Assembly: GCA_937883885.1 (NCBI GenBank)
Contig: CAKZXL010000123.1
Span: 1 to 16,980 of the forward strand
DNA length: 16,980 nucleotides
DNA from: an uncultured Aquincola sp.
Lineage (GTDB): Bacteria; Pseudomonadota; Gammaproteobacteria; Burkholderiales; Burkholderiaceae
Direction: 5' to 3'
The notes under the pieces are model-generated. The model was given only the letters and a program-made list of their open reading frames with translations. It ran no database searches and was not told the origin of the DNA. Of this stretch, positions 11,073-16,980 are shown in pieces. Each line of letters starts with the position of its first letter. Within the stretch, counting starts at the first letter, position 1. A program made the translations under genes and the position numbers.

Positions 11073-11159
11073 AGGCAACAGGCAACTCTGGACAACAGAT
11101 CGAGGCGCAAATATGCACCATCGTCGGACCGCCGGCCAAGCGCCCCAAGGCCGGGTCTC

Positions 11160-11235
11160 TGGTGCCGGCTTTCGGAATCGAACCGAAGACCTTCCGCTTA
11201 CAAGGCGGGTGCTCTACCAACTGAGCTAAGCCGGC
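11160..11235 (-). tRNA. tRNA-Thr (anticodon TGT)
   Basis: The reverse complement folds as a complete cloverleaf: acceptor GCCGGCT / AGCCGGC (7 bp), U8-A9, D stem GCTC/GAGC, anticodon loop CTTGTAA with anticodon TGT (reads ACA), T stem TTCGG/CCGAA with loop TTCGATT, discriminator A, and CCA encoded at 11162-11160. Most features agree with tRNA-Thr(UGU) of E. coli. The top pair of the anticodon stem (27-43) is C opposite A rather than a Watson-Crick pair. The gene lies about 50 bases after sspB, on the same strand. Confidence 0.97.
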
Positions 11236-11257
11236 ACGGCTTGGAGCAAAGATTCTA

Positions 11258-11279
11258 GGGGCAGCCCGCGGGCCGCCCC
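11258..11279 (-). terminator. Possible hairpin terminator after sspB
   Basis: GGGGC (11258-11262) pairs with GCCCC (11275-11279); inside, after an A-C mismatch, GCC pairs with GGC around a CGCG loop. On the minus strand the stem is followed by TAGAATCTTTG, only weakly T-rich. It lies 4 bases beyond the sspB stop and just before tRNA-Thr, so it may end sspB transcription. The TAGAAT that follows also resembles a -10 box suitably placed for the tRNA, but no -35 element is visible. Confidence 0.35.
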
Positions 11280-11283
11280 CGCG

Positions 11284-11841
11284 CTACTTGATGCGCTTGA
11301 GCGAAGGGCGCGCGCCGCCGCCGCTGGGCGGCTCGGGCGGTTCTTCGCCGGGCGGATTGGCTTCGCCTTCCGATTCCGCCGCCAGCCGCAGGCCACGCGG
11401 GCCGCCCGCCGGGGTGGGCGCCGCGGTGGGCGAGGCCGGCGCAGCAGCGCCCTGCTCGACCGCCGGCGCGGCCGCCTCGTCGGCGCTGGGGCCGGCGGTG
11501 CTGTCGGTGGGCATCGGGAAGGCCATGCCCTGGCCGTTCTCGCGGGCGTAGATGGCCACAACGTGGTCGATCGGCACCACGATGTCGCGCGGCTGGCCGC
11601 CGAAACGGGCGCGGAACTCGATGAATTCGTTGCCCAGCTTCAGGCCGCTGGTGGCCTCGAAGCCGACGTTCAGAACGATCTCGTTGTTCTTCACGTACTC
11701 CATCGGCACCTGCACGCTGCGGTCGACGAAGACCGCGACGTAGGGCGTGAAGCCGTTGTCGGTGCACCAGTCGTGCAACGCACGAATCAGGTAGGGCCGG
11801 GTGGAGGTGCCCTGCCCTTCAGGAGCGATCGGCGACGTCAT
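11284..11841 (-). CDS. sspB: SspB, ClpXP specificity-enhancing factor
   Basis: This 185-residue adaptor binds ssrA-tagged and other substrates and tethers them to ClpX for degradation by ClpXP. The substrate-binding domain occupies about residues 13-105: STRPYLIRALHDWCTDNGFTPY, VQVPMEYVKNNEIVLNV, GNEFIEFRARFGG, PIDHVVAIYARENGQGMAFP. Then comes a long flexible linker rich in Ala, Pro, Glu and Gly (about 110-180). The protein ends LKRIK (181-185), the short C-terminal ClpX-binding (XB) motif, comparable to LRVVK in E. coli. The linker makes it about 20 residues longer than my recollection of the E. coli protein (165). It starts 4 bases after sspA and is surely co-transcribed with it. The lower-complexity linker is normal for the family. 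Confidence 0.93.
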   Translation of the reverse strand: MTSPIAPEGQGTSTRPYLIRALHDWCTDNGFTPYVAVFVDRSVQVPMEYVKNNEIVLNVGFEATSGLKLGNEFIEFRARFGGQPRDIVVPIDHVVAIYARENGQGMAFPMPTDSTAGPSADEAAAPAVEQGAAAPASPTAAPTPAGGPRGLRLAAESEGEANPPGEEPPEPPSGGGARPSLKRIK

Positions 11842-11845
11842 CCGC

Positions 11846-12457
11846 TTACTTGCGCATCACTTTTTCAGACGGCGTCAGCGCCTCGATGTAGGCCGGGCGC
11901 GAGAAGATGCGTTCGGCGTACTTCAGCAGCGGCAGCGCGTTCTTCGACAGCTCGATACCGTAGTAGTCCAGGCGCCACAGCAGCGGCGCGATGGCCACGT
12001 CCAGCATCGAGAAGTCGTCGCCCAGCATGTACTTGTTCTTCTGGAAGATGGGCGCCAGCTGCGTCAGGCGGTCGCGGATCTGGGCGCGGGCCTTTTCCAG
12101 CTGTTTCTCGGTGGCCTTGACCCCACGGCTTTCCAGCAGGTTCACGTTGGCGAACAGCTCCTTCTCGAAATTGAGCAGGAACAGGCGCACGCGCGCACGG
12201 GCCACCGGGTCGCCGGGCATCAGCTGCGGATGCGGGAAGCGCTCGTCGATGTACTCGTTGATGATGTGCGACTCATACAGGATGAGGTCGCGTTCCACCA
12301 GGATCGGCACCTCGTTGTACGGGTTCATCAACGCGATGTCTTCGGGCTTGGCGAACAGATCCACGTCGCGGATCTCGAAGTCCATGCCCTTTTCAAACAG
12401 CACGAAGCGGCAGCGGTGCGAGTAAGGATCGGTGGTTCCAGAGTAAAGCACCATCAT
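11846..12457 (-). CDS. sspA: SspA, stringent starvation protein A (RNA-polymerase-associated, GST fold)
   Basis: This 203-residue protein has a glutathione-S-transferase fold but in its family acts as an RNA polymerase-associated regulator in stationary phase and stress. The thioredoxin-like N-domain carries YSGTTDPYSHRCRFVLFEKG (5-24), NEVPIL (48-53) and YESHIINEYIDERFP (61-75). The PHP surface triplet (75-77 in FPHPQLMP), reported as important for E. coli SspA function, is kept. The all-helical C-domain includes MLGDDFSMLDVAIAPLLWRL. Two adjacent ATGs exist (12457 and 12454); an AGAAGG ribosome site lies upstream. It is separated from petC by a good intrinsic terminator, so it probably has its own promoter as well as read-through, although petABC-sspAB is a common betaproteobacterial order. 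Confidence 0.95.
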   Translation of the reverse strand: MMVLYSGTTDPYSHRCRFVLFEKGMDFEIRDVDLFAKPEDIALMNPYNEVPILVERDLILYESHIINEYIDERFPHPQLMPGDPVARARVRLFLLNFEKELFANVNLLESRGVKATEKQLEKARAQIRDRLTQLAPIFQKNKYMLGDDFSMLDVAIAPLLWRLDYYGIELSKNALPLLKYAERIFSRPAYIEALTPSEKVMRK

Positions 12458-12504
12458 GGCAGCGGGCCCCTTCTTCTAACAATTCGAACAGCGAGCATCT
12501 CAGC

Positions 12505-12548
12505 TCAGAAAACACGAAGCGCAGTGGGCCCGGAAGCACCACTGCGCT
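12505..12548 (-). terminator. Intrinsic terminator after petC
   Basis: AGCGCAGTGG (12518-12527) and CCACTGCGCT (12539-12548) form a perfect 10-bp stem with an 11-base loop. On the minus strand the stem is followed by TCGTGTTTTCTGA, giving a T run about 5 bases after it. It begins 41 bases after the petC stop and precedes sspA, so it should end most petABC transcripts. Confidence 0.7.
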
Positions 12549-12589
12549 GACGACCCTGGCCTGCGGCGGCCCCGGGTCGCGCCGAATGA

Positions 12590-13360
12590 CTACTTGATGT
12601 CTTTCCAGTAGGCAGCGTTCAGGCGCCAGGCGATGACGGTGAACAGGCCCAGGAAGATCAGCACCCACACACCCAGCCGCACACGGTAGTTCTGCTGCGG
12701 CTCACCCATCCATTGCAGGTAGGCCACCAGGTCGGCCACTGCGCCGTCGAACTCGGTGGGCGACATGGTGCCGGGCGTCAGCTGCTGGAAGCCGTTGAAC
12801 ACGTGCACGGTCTTGCCGTGTTCGTGCGGGTCGGGCTGCTCGGTGAACTGAGCCGCACGCTGGCCCTGCAGTTCCCACAGCGGGTTGGGCATGCCGACGT
12901 TCGGGAAGGCGATGTTGTTCCAGCCGGTGGCCTTGGTGTCGTCGCGGTAGTAGGTGCGCAGGTAGGTGTAGAGGTAATCGGCACCGGTGCCGGCGCCGCT
13001 GGCGCGCGAGCGGGCGATCACGGTCAGGTCGGGCGGCGTGGCGCCGAACCATTCCTTGGCCTGCTTGGGATCGATGGCGGCCTTCATCATGTCGCCCACG
13101 TTCTGGGTCGGGAAGGCCAGCTTGCTCTTGATCTGCTCGTCGGTCAGGCCGATGTCGCGCAGGCGGTTGTAGCGCATGAACGAAGCCGAGTGGCAGTTCA
13201 AGCAGTAATTGACGAACAGCTTGGCGCCGTTCTGCAGGGCCGCCACGTCGGTCATGCGCTCGACCGGGAAGCGGTCGAGCGGCGGGCCTTCACCCGAAGC
13301 CTGCGCACCACCGGACAACAGCGCCAGCGATGCCAGCAGGGAGAGAAGAATCTTTTTCAT
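12590..13360 (-). CDS. petC: PetC, cytochrome c1 of the ubiquinol-cytochrome c reductase
   Basis: This 256-residue subunit of the bc1 complex accepts electrons from the Rieske protein and passes them to a soluble cytochrome c. The N-terminus (MKKILLSLLASLALLSGGAQA, then SGEG) is a Sec signal peptide. Heme c attaches at C53-L-N-C56-H57. M157 in NVGMPNPLW is the likely sixth heme ligand. A membrane anchor (about residues 225-245, VWVLIFLGLFTVIAW) ends in the short cytoplasmic tail RLNAAYWKDIK. The ATG at 13360 is preferred over an upstream TTG at 13372 because it yields the normal signal peptide; an AGGAG sits upstream, somewhat far (12 bases). It lies 23 bases after petB and is followed by a terminator. 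Maturation needs the Ccm or Ccs system, encoded elsewhere. Confidence 0.96.
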   Translation of the reverse strand: MKKILLSLLASLALLSGGAQASGEGPPLDRFPVERMTDVAALQNGAKLFVNYCLNCHSASFMRYNRLRDIGLTDEQIKSKLAFPTQNVGDMMKAAIDPKQAKEWFGATPPDLTVIARSRASGAGTGADYLYTYLRTYYRDDTKATGWNNIAFPNVGMPNPLWELQGQRAAQFTEQPDPHEHGKTVHVFNGFQQLTPGTMSPTEFDGAVADLVAYLQWMGEPQQNYRVRLGVWVLIFLGLFTVIAWRLNAAYWKDIK

Positions 13361-13383
13361 GATGTCTCGCAACTCCTGTGGCT

Positions 13384-14784
13384 TCAGTGGGGGGTGAAGA
13401 CCACGCGGTCAGGCACCGGCTTGAACGTGCCGATCTGGCTCCACCAGGGCATCAGCAGGAAGAAGCCGAAATAGAACAGCGTGCCCACCTGCGACACGAT
13501 GGTGCCGGCGGTGGACGGCGGCTGGATGCCCAGGTAGCCGAGCACGAAGAAGAACACCACGAACACGCCGTACAGGTACATGTGCCAGGTCGGGCGGTAG
13601 CGGATCGACTTGACCGGGCTGTGGTCCAGCCAGGGCAGGAAGAACAGGATGATGACGGCGCCGCCCATCACCACCACGCCCCAGAACTTGGCGTCGAAGG
13701 TCTTGAGCAGCACGATGGCCACGGCCGCCGCGACGACGACGCCCACCTTGACGAACATGCCGGCGCGCAGCTTGAAGAACGACAGCAGCGCGGCCAGGCC
13801 GATGATCACCGACAGCACGTTGACGAGGTCGTCGGTGGTGGCGCGCAGCATCGAGTAGAACGGCGTGAAGTACCAGACCGGCGCGATGTGCGGCGGCGTC
13901 TTGAGCGGGTCGGCCGGGATGAAGTTGTTGTACTCCAGGAAGTAGCCGCCCAGCTCCGGCGCGAAGAAGATGATCGCGCTGAACACCATCAGGAACACGC
14001 TCACGCCCAGGATGTCGTGCACCGTGTAGTACGGATGGAAGGGAATGCCGTCCAGCGGGCGGCCCAGTGCGTCCTTCTTGGCCTTGATCTCGACGCCGTC
14101 GGGGTTGTTGGAGCCCACTTCGTGCAGCGCGATGATGTGCGCCACCACCAGACCCAGCAGCACCAGCGGCACCGCGATGACGTGGAAGCTGAAGAAGCGG
14201 TTCAGGGTGGCGTCGCTCACCACGTAGTCGCCGCGGATCAGCAGCGCCAGGTCGGGGCCGACGAAGGGCACGGCGGCGAACAGGTTCACGATCACCTGCG
14301 CGCCCCAGTAGCTCATCTGGCCCCAGGGCAGCAGGTAGCCCATGAAGGCTTCGGCCATCAGGCACAGGAAGATCGCGCAGCCGAAGATCCAGACCAGCTC
14401 ACGCGGCTTGCGGTAGCTGCCGTACAGCAGGCCGCGGAACATGTGCAGGTACACCACCACGAAGAACGCCGAGGCGCCGGTGGAGTGCATGTAGCGCACC
14501 AGCCAGCCCCAGGGCACATCACGCATGATGTACTCGACCGAAGCGAACGCCAGGTTGGCGTCGGGCTTGTAGTGCATCACCAGGAAGATGCCGGTGACGA
14601 TCTGGATCACCAGCACCAGCAGCGCCAGCGAACCGAAGAAGTACCAGAAGTTGAAGTTCTTGGGCGCGTAGTACTCGGAGAGGTGCTCCTTGTACAGCTT
14701 GCTGGCTGGGAACCGGTTGTCCACCCAGGTCAGCATCTGCTGCGGGAGGGACGCGCCGGCCGGGGCTTGCTTGAATTCCGCCAT
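13384..14784 (-). CDS. petB: PetB, cytochrome b of the ubiquinol-cytochrome c reductase
   Basis: This 466-residue membrane core of the bc1 complex holds hemes bL and bH and the Qo and Qi quinone sites. Heme ligands are visible as H100 and H114 (RYMHSTGAS, YLHMFRG) in helix B and H201 and H216 (FFSFHVIAVP, VVAHIIALHEVGSNNP) in helix D. The Qo-site tetrapeptide is PVWY (302-305) where mitochondria and many alphaproteobacteria have PEWY. GYLLPWGQMSYWGAQVI (about 149-165) is the conserved cd loop. The full-length, unsplit form has extra C-terminal helices ending near residue 455. The ATG at 14784 has a ribosome site (GAGG, 8 bases). It is 28 bases after petA and 23 before petC. The long plus-strand frame opposite is a shadow. 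Confidence 0.97.
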   Translation of the reverse strand: MAEFKQAPAGASLPQQMLTWVDNRFPASKLYKEHLSEYYAPKNFNFWYFFGSLALLVLVIQIVTGIFLVMHYKPDANLAFASVEYIMRDVPWGWLVRYMHSTGASAFFVVVYLHMFRGLLYGSYRKPRELVWIFGCAIFLCLMAEAFMGYLLPWGQMSYWGAQVIVNLFAAVPFVGPDLALLIRGDYVVSDATLNRFFSFHVIAVPLVLLGLVVAHIIALHEVGSNNPDGVEIKAKKDALGRPLDGIPFHPYYTVHDILGVSVFLMVFSAIIFFAPELGGYFLEYNNFIPADPLKTPPHIAPVWYFTPFYSMLRATTDDLVNVLSVIIGLAALLSFFKLRAGMFVKVGVVVAAAVAIVLLKTFDAKFWGVVVMGGAVIILFFLPWLDHSPVKSIRYRPTWHMYLYGVFVVFFFVLGYLGIQPPSTAGTIVSQVGTLFYFGFFLLMPWWSQIGTFKPVPDRVVFTPH

Positions 14785-14812
14785 GTTGTGTGCCTCGCGA
14801 GGTTCTGGGGTG

Positions 14813-15415
14813 TCAGGCCTTCTGGGCCTCGCCGATCAGCAGGCGCGTATCGGACAGGTACGTGTGCGGCGGCACCTCGAGGTTGTCCGGCGCGGGCTTG
14901 TTCTTGAACACCCGGCCCGCCATGTCGAAGGTGGAGCCGTGGCAGGGGCACAGGAAGCCGCCTTGCCAGTCTTCGGGCAGCGAGGGCTGCGGGCCGGCCA
15001 CGAACTTGTCGGTGGGCGAGCAACCCAGGTGGGTGCAGATGCCGACGACGACCAGGTACTCGGGCTTGATCGAGCGCCACTCGTTGCGGCAGCTGGCCAT
15101 CGGGGTGATCTCGTCGGGCTTGCGCTCGGACTTGGGATCGGCGAGCTGGCCGTCGAGCTTCTTCAGCGCCTCGACCTGCTCAGGGGTGCGGCGCACCACC
15201 CACACCGGCTTGCCGCGCCATTCGACGGTGACTTTCTGGCCCGGCTGCAGGCTGCCAATGTCGACCTCTACAGGGGCGCCAGCGGCTTTCGCACGTTCGG
15301 ACGGGGTGAACGTCGAAACAAACGGCACAGCCACGGCAATGCCGCCCACCGCACCCGCACATCCGGATGCGACGAGCCACGTGCGTTTGGCTTTGTCGAC
15401 TTGGTGGTCACTCAT
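14813..15415 (-). CDS. petA: PetA, Rieske iron-sulfur protein of the ubiquinol-cytochrome c reductase
   Basis: This 200-residue Rieske subunit takes an electron from ubiquinol at the Qo site and moves it to cytochrome c1. Cluster ligands are present in both boxes: C127-T-H129-L-G-C132 and C156-P-C158-H159-G-S. The N-terminus has a basic region and one hydrophobic helix (about 13-33) that serves as signal-anchor. Rieske proteins usually use the Tat pathway; here the pair before the helix is KR (residues 10-11, AKRTWL) rather than RR, a tolerated variant. The ATG at 15415 was chosen over 15433 because AGAGGA lies 5 bases upstream and the protein then begins MSDHQVDKAKR, as in relatives. First gene of petABC, with a likely promoter near 15490. 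Confidence 0.96.
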   Translation of the reverse strand: MSDHQVDKAKRTWLVASGCAGAVGGIAVAVPFVSTFTPSERAKAAGAPVEVDIGSLQPGQKVTVEWRGKPVWVVRRTPEQVEALKKLDGQLADPKSERKPDEITPMASCRNEWRSIKPEYLVVVGICTHLGCSPTDKFVAGPQPSLPEDWQGGFLCPCHGSTFDMAGRVFKNKPAPDNLEVPPHTYLSDTRLLIGEAQKA

Positions 15416-15489
15416 GAGGTCCTCTGGTGGCATTCGCTGGAAGACGCGACAAGAAACACACGCGGGGTTTCCGTCAGGGGCAACCGCGG

Positions 15490-15495
15490 ATTCTA
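15490..15495 (-). promoter_or_regulatory. Candidate -10 element of the petABC promoter
   Basis: On the minus strand the sequence reads TAGAAT, a 5-of-6 match to the sigma-70 -10 consensus, in the gap between petA and the divergent mscL. It would start transcription about 67 bases before the petA ATG. No convincing -35 box is found at 15-19 bases, so the assignment is tentative. Confidence 0.35.
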
Positions 15496-15558
15496 ACGGA
15501 CCCTTTACAGGTTCACGTCCTTCGTGAAGCGCTACTGACCCAAGTCATACTCGCGGCG

Positions 15559-15578
15559 CACCGGGAAGAGGCCCGGTG
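15559..15578 (+). other. Hairpin in the mscL leader
   Basis: CACCGGG (15559-15565) and CCCGGTG (15572-15578) form a perfect 7-bp stem with loop AAGAGG, ending 34 bases before the mscL ATG. There is no T run after it. It may affect the leader structure of mscL, or be a chance GC-rich repeat. Confidence 0.35.
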
Positions 15579-15612
15579 ACCGACAGGTACAACAAGCACA
15601 GGAGCGTGCAGG

Positions 15613-16050
15613 ATGAGTTTCATCAGCGAGTTCAAGTCGTTTGCAGTCAAGGGCAACGTGGTCGATCTGGCCGTGGGCGTCATCATCGGGGCAGCGTTCG
15701 GCAAGATCGTCGACTCGCTGGTCAAGGACATCATCATGCCGGTGGTGGGCCGGGTGGTCGGCGGCCTGGACTTCTCCAACTACTTCCTGCTGCTGGCCAG
15801 CCCGCCGGCGGGCTACAACGGGCCGATGACCTACGAGGCGCTGACCAAGGCCGGCGTGCCGCTGCTGGCCTACGGCAACTTCCTGACCGTGGCGCTCAAC
15901 TTCCTGATCCTGGCCTTCGTCATCTTCGTGATGGTCAAGCAGATCAACCGCCTGCGCCTATCCGAGCCGGAACCCGCGCCCGCCGCCCCGGCGCCCGAGC
16001 CCGAGGACGTGAAGCTGCTGCGCGAGATCCGCGACGCGCTCAAGCGTTGA
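15613..16050 (+). CDS. mscL: MscL, large-conductance mechanosensitive channel
   Basis: This 145-residue inner-membrane protein forms a homopentameric pore that opens under membrane tension and releases solutes during hypo-osmotic shock. The N-terminal amphipathic helix and first transmembrane helix, with the family signature [24 protein letters not shown] (about 10-33), are intact, as is [10 protein letters not shown] (37-46). The second helix lies at about 86-107 ([26 protein letters not shown]). The C-terminal part is a Pro/Ala/Glu linker plus the bundle helix LLREIRDAL. Length is close to the family norm of about 136. The ATG at 15613 has an AGGAG sequence 9 bases upstream (ACAGGAGCGTGCAGG), supporting the start. 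It is divergent from petA and appears monocistronic or reads into the next gene. Confidence 0.96.
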   Translation: MSFISEFKSFAVKGNVVDLAVGVIIGAAFGKIVDSLVKDIIMPVVGRVVGGLDFSNYFLLLASPPAGYNGPMTYEALTKAGVPLLAYGNFLTVALNFLILAFVIFVMVKQINRLRLSEPEPAPAAPAPEPEDVKLLREIRDALKR

Positions 16051-16056
16051 CCGCCC

Positions 16057-16090
16057 CGGCAGGGTGTTGAAGTTGCACCCATACTTGCCG
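16057..16090 (+). terminator. Interrupted inverted repeat after mscL
   Basis: CGGCAGGGTG (16057-16066) pairs with CACCC (16076-16080) and, after the five-base bulge ATACT, with TGCCG (16086-16090). It begins 6 bases after the mscL stop. No T run follows, so termination is uncertain. The rest of the 113-base gap to the next gene shows nothing recognisable. Confidence 0.3.
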
Positions 16091-16163
16091 ATATCCGGGG
16101 CATGAGGCAGCCAGCGCGCCAAGCTGTCGCCTGCCTCGTTCCACCTCGGTCGCCGTGCGCATC

Positions 16164-16980
16164 ATGAATTCGCCGTTTCCGCGTCCCGACGCCGCGCTGC
16201 AGGCTGCGGCCTTGCGCATCAAGCATGCCGCCCGTGAGGCGGCGCAGCGCTGCGTGGACAGCCTGGGCCTGGCCGCACTCTCCAGCCTGCGCATCCATGA
16301 GCGCGACGACTTCCTGGCGGCCCAGTTCGAGCTGAACCGCCAGCAGGCCGCCTTCGGCCATGCCTTCAACGACACGCTGGACCATCAGGTGGCGCGCGAA
16401 ACCGCGCCCCGCCGCGAGGCCCCGCGCACTTCGGCCTCCACCCCCTGGGAGGCCTTGAGCCTGGTGGACGACCACGAGGTGGAAGCCGGCATCGAAGCCG
16501 ACCGCTTCGGCCTGACGATCCAGCATGCCTGCGAGTGGGAGCTGCGTGAGCTGGATGCCTACGTGGGCTCGCTGCTGCGCCTGGGCCGGCCCGACCACGA
16601 CCGCAATCCGCTGCGGCCGGAGATCATCGGCAAGGCCTTGCTGGCCGGTGTGGAAGCGGTGTCGACGCGGCCCGAGGTGCGCAAGCTGCTCGGCATCGAA
16701 CTGGGCCGGGGCCTGGCCGAGCGCATGCCCAAGGTGTATGCCGACATCGTGCAGTCCTGGCGCGACAGCGGCGTGCAGCCGGTGAGCCTGGCCGTGCGCG
16801 GCACCCAGGGCCCCGGGCATGACCTGGGCTTCAACACCTCGGGCTACGACGGCCTGTCCAGCCGCGGCGCTGCGTTGAGCGAAGAACCCGGCGCACCGCA
16901 GCGCCAAGGCGCCGTCGGCGGCGGCACGCCGTTCGGCCGGGTGGACGGGCGGGTGATGTCGCTGATCCGCCAGCTGACCA
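16164..16980 (+). CDS. DUF1631-family protein (5' part, cut by the window end)
   Basis: An open frame runs from ATG 16164 to the window end, giving 272 residues without a stop; family members are usually several hundred residues long. It is assigned to DUF1631 from its pattern: EALSLVDDHEVEAGIEADRF (about 95-115), followed by a helical stretch ELRELDAYVGSLLRLG (about 124-139) and the motif DRNPLRPEIIGKALLAGVEAV (about 144-164), which recalls the family's conserved NP-x-x-P segment. After about residue 230 it becomes Gly/Ala-rich. The protein is presumably cytoplasmic and largely helical; its function is unknown to me. GTG at 16155 is an alternative start in the same frame; neither has a good ribosome site. 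Codon use is as GC-rich as in the neighbours. Confidence 0.7.
   Translation, partial: MNSPFPRPDAALQAAALRIKHAAREAAQRCVDSLGLAALSSLRIHERDDFLAAQFELNRQQAAFGHAFNDTLDHQVARETAPRREAPRTSASTPWEALSLVDDHEVEAGIEADRFGLTIQHACEWELRELDAYVGSLLRLGRPDHDRNPLRPEIIGKALLAGVEAVSTRPEVRKLLGIELGRGLAERMPKVYADIVQSWRDSGVQPVSLAVRGTQGPGHDLGFNTSGYDGLSSRGAALSEEPGAPQRQGAVGGGTPFGRVDGRVMSLIRQLT

Noticed and set aside
11132..11154. CCGGCC / GGCCGG inverted repeat just after tRNA-Thr as a terminator
   Set aside because: Six base pairs, an 11-base loop and no T run; it may only be GC-rich chance pairing.
10200..11159. Search for a duplicated tRNA-Thr 3' end (attachment site) flanking the island
   Set aside because: No repeat of the tRNA 3' end was found by eye across this stretch, and no integrase is present.
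10978..11220. Minus-strand frame of 80 codons running through tRNA-Thr
   Set aside because: It overlaps the tRNA and shows no similarity to a protein; RNA genes often leave such frames.
14793..14802. Perfect palindrome CCTCGCGAGG before petB as an operator
   Set aside because: It overlaps the petB ribosome site and lies inside an operon; a 10-bp GC-rich palindrome is expected by chance in such DNA.
13378..14907. A 509-codon plus-strand frame opposite petB
   Set aside because: Shadow frame; cytochrome b on the minus strand is complete with all heme ligands.

Overview
The window looks like a piece of chromosome from a high-GC betaproteobacterium, most likely order Burkholderiales (Rubrivivax/Leptothrix/Comamonadaceae-type; the genus cannot be fixed from sequence alone). 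Reasons: strongly GC-biased third codon positions in almost every gene; a petA-petB-petC operon followed by sspA-sspB; a secA-argJ pair with a dciA (DUF721) gene divergent from secA; and a DUF1631 protein, a family I associate mainly with beta- and gammaproteobacteria.

Layout. (1) 1-4189, plus strand: the end of ugpB, then ugpA, ugpE, ugpC and ugpQ, in the same order as the E. coli ugpBAECQ operon. This is an ABC importer for sn-glycerol-3-phosphate and glycerophosphodiesters plus the phosphodiesterase that releases glycerol-3-phosphate from them. A strong 15-bp hairpin sits between ugpB and ugpA. (2) 4191-9664, minus strand: secA, then argJ (arginine biosynthesis), then an MFS exporter-like gene that converges on ugpQ with a single base between stop codons. 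(3) 9665-10199: a 214-bp divergent regulatory gap and dciA on the plus strand. (4) 10200-11159: a compositionally different stretch holding two small minus-strand ORFs next to a tRNA-Thr gene. The first has features of an ADP-ribosyltransferase-fold protein. The second is an unknown 79-residue ORF in the same reading frame, separated only by a TGA and five sense codons. This is the one accessory-looking part of the window and the best candidate for something undescribed. (5) 11160-15415, minus strand: petA (Rieske protein), petB (cytochrome b) and petC (cytochrome c1) of the bc1 complex, a good intrinsic terminator, sspA, sspB, then tRNA-Thr(UGU). (6) 15613-16980, plus strand: mscL and the 5' part of a DUF1631 gene cut by the window end.

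How it fits together: most genes are core housekeeping. SecA would export several proteins encoded here, such as UgpB and cytochrome c1, while the Rieske protein probably uses the Tat route. SspA is an RNA-polymerase-associated stress regulator and SspB delivers ssrA-tagged proteins to ClpXP. Several very long open frames lie opposite ugpC, secA, the MFS gene and petB; these are GC-bias shadows and are not annotated. Apart from the island discussed above, no gap longer than about 300 bases lacks a gene. I see no CRISPR array, insertion sequence, integrase or phage gene.
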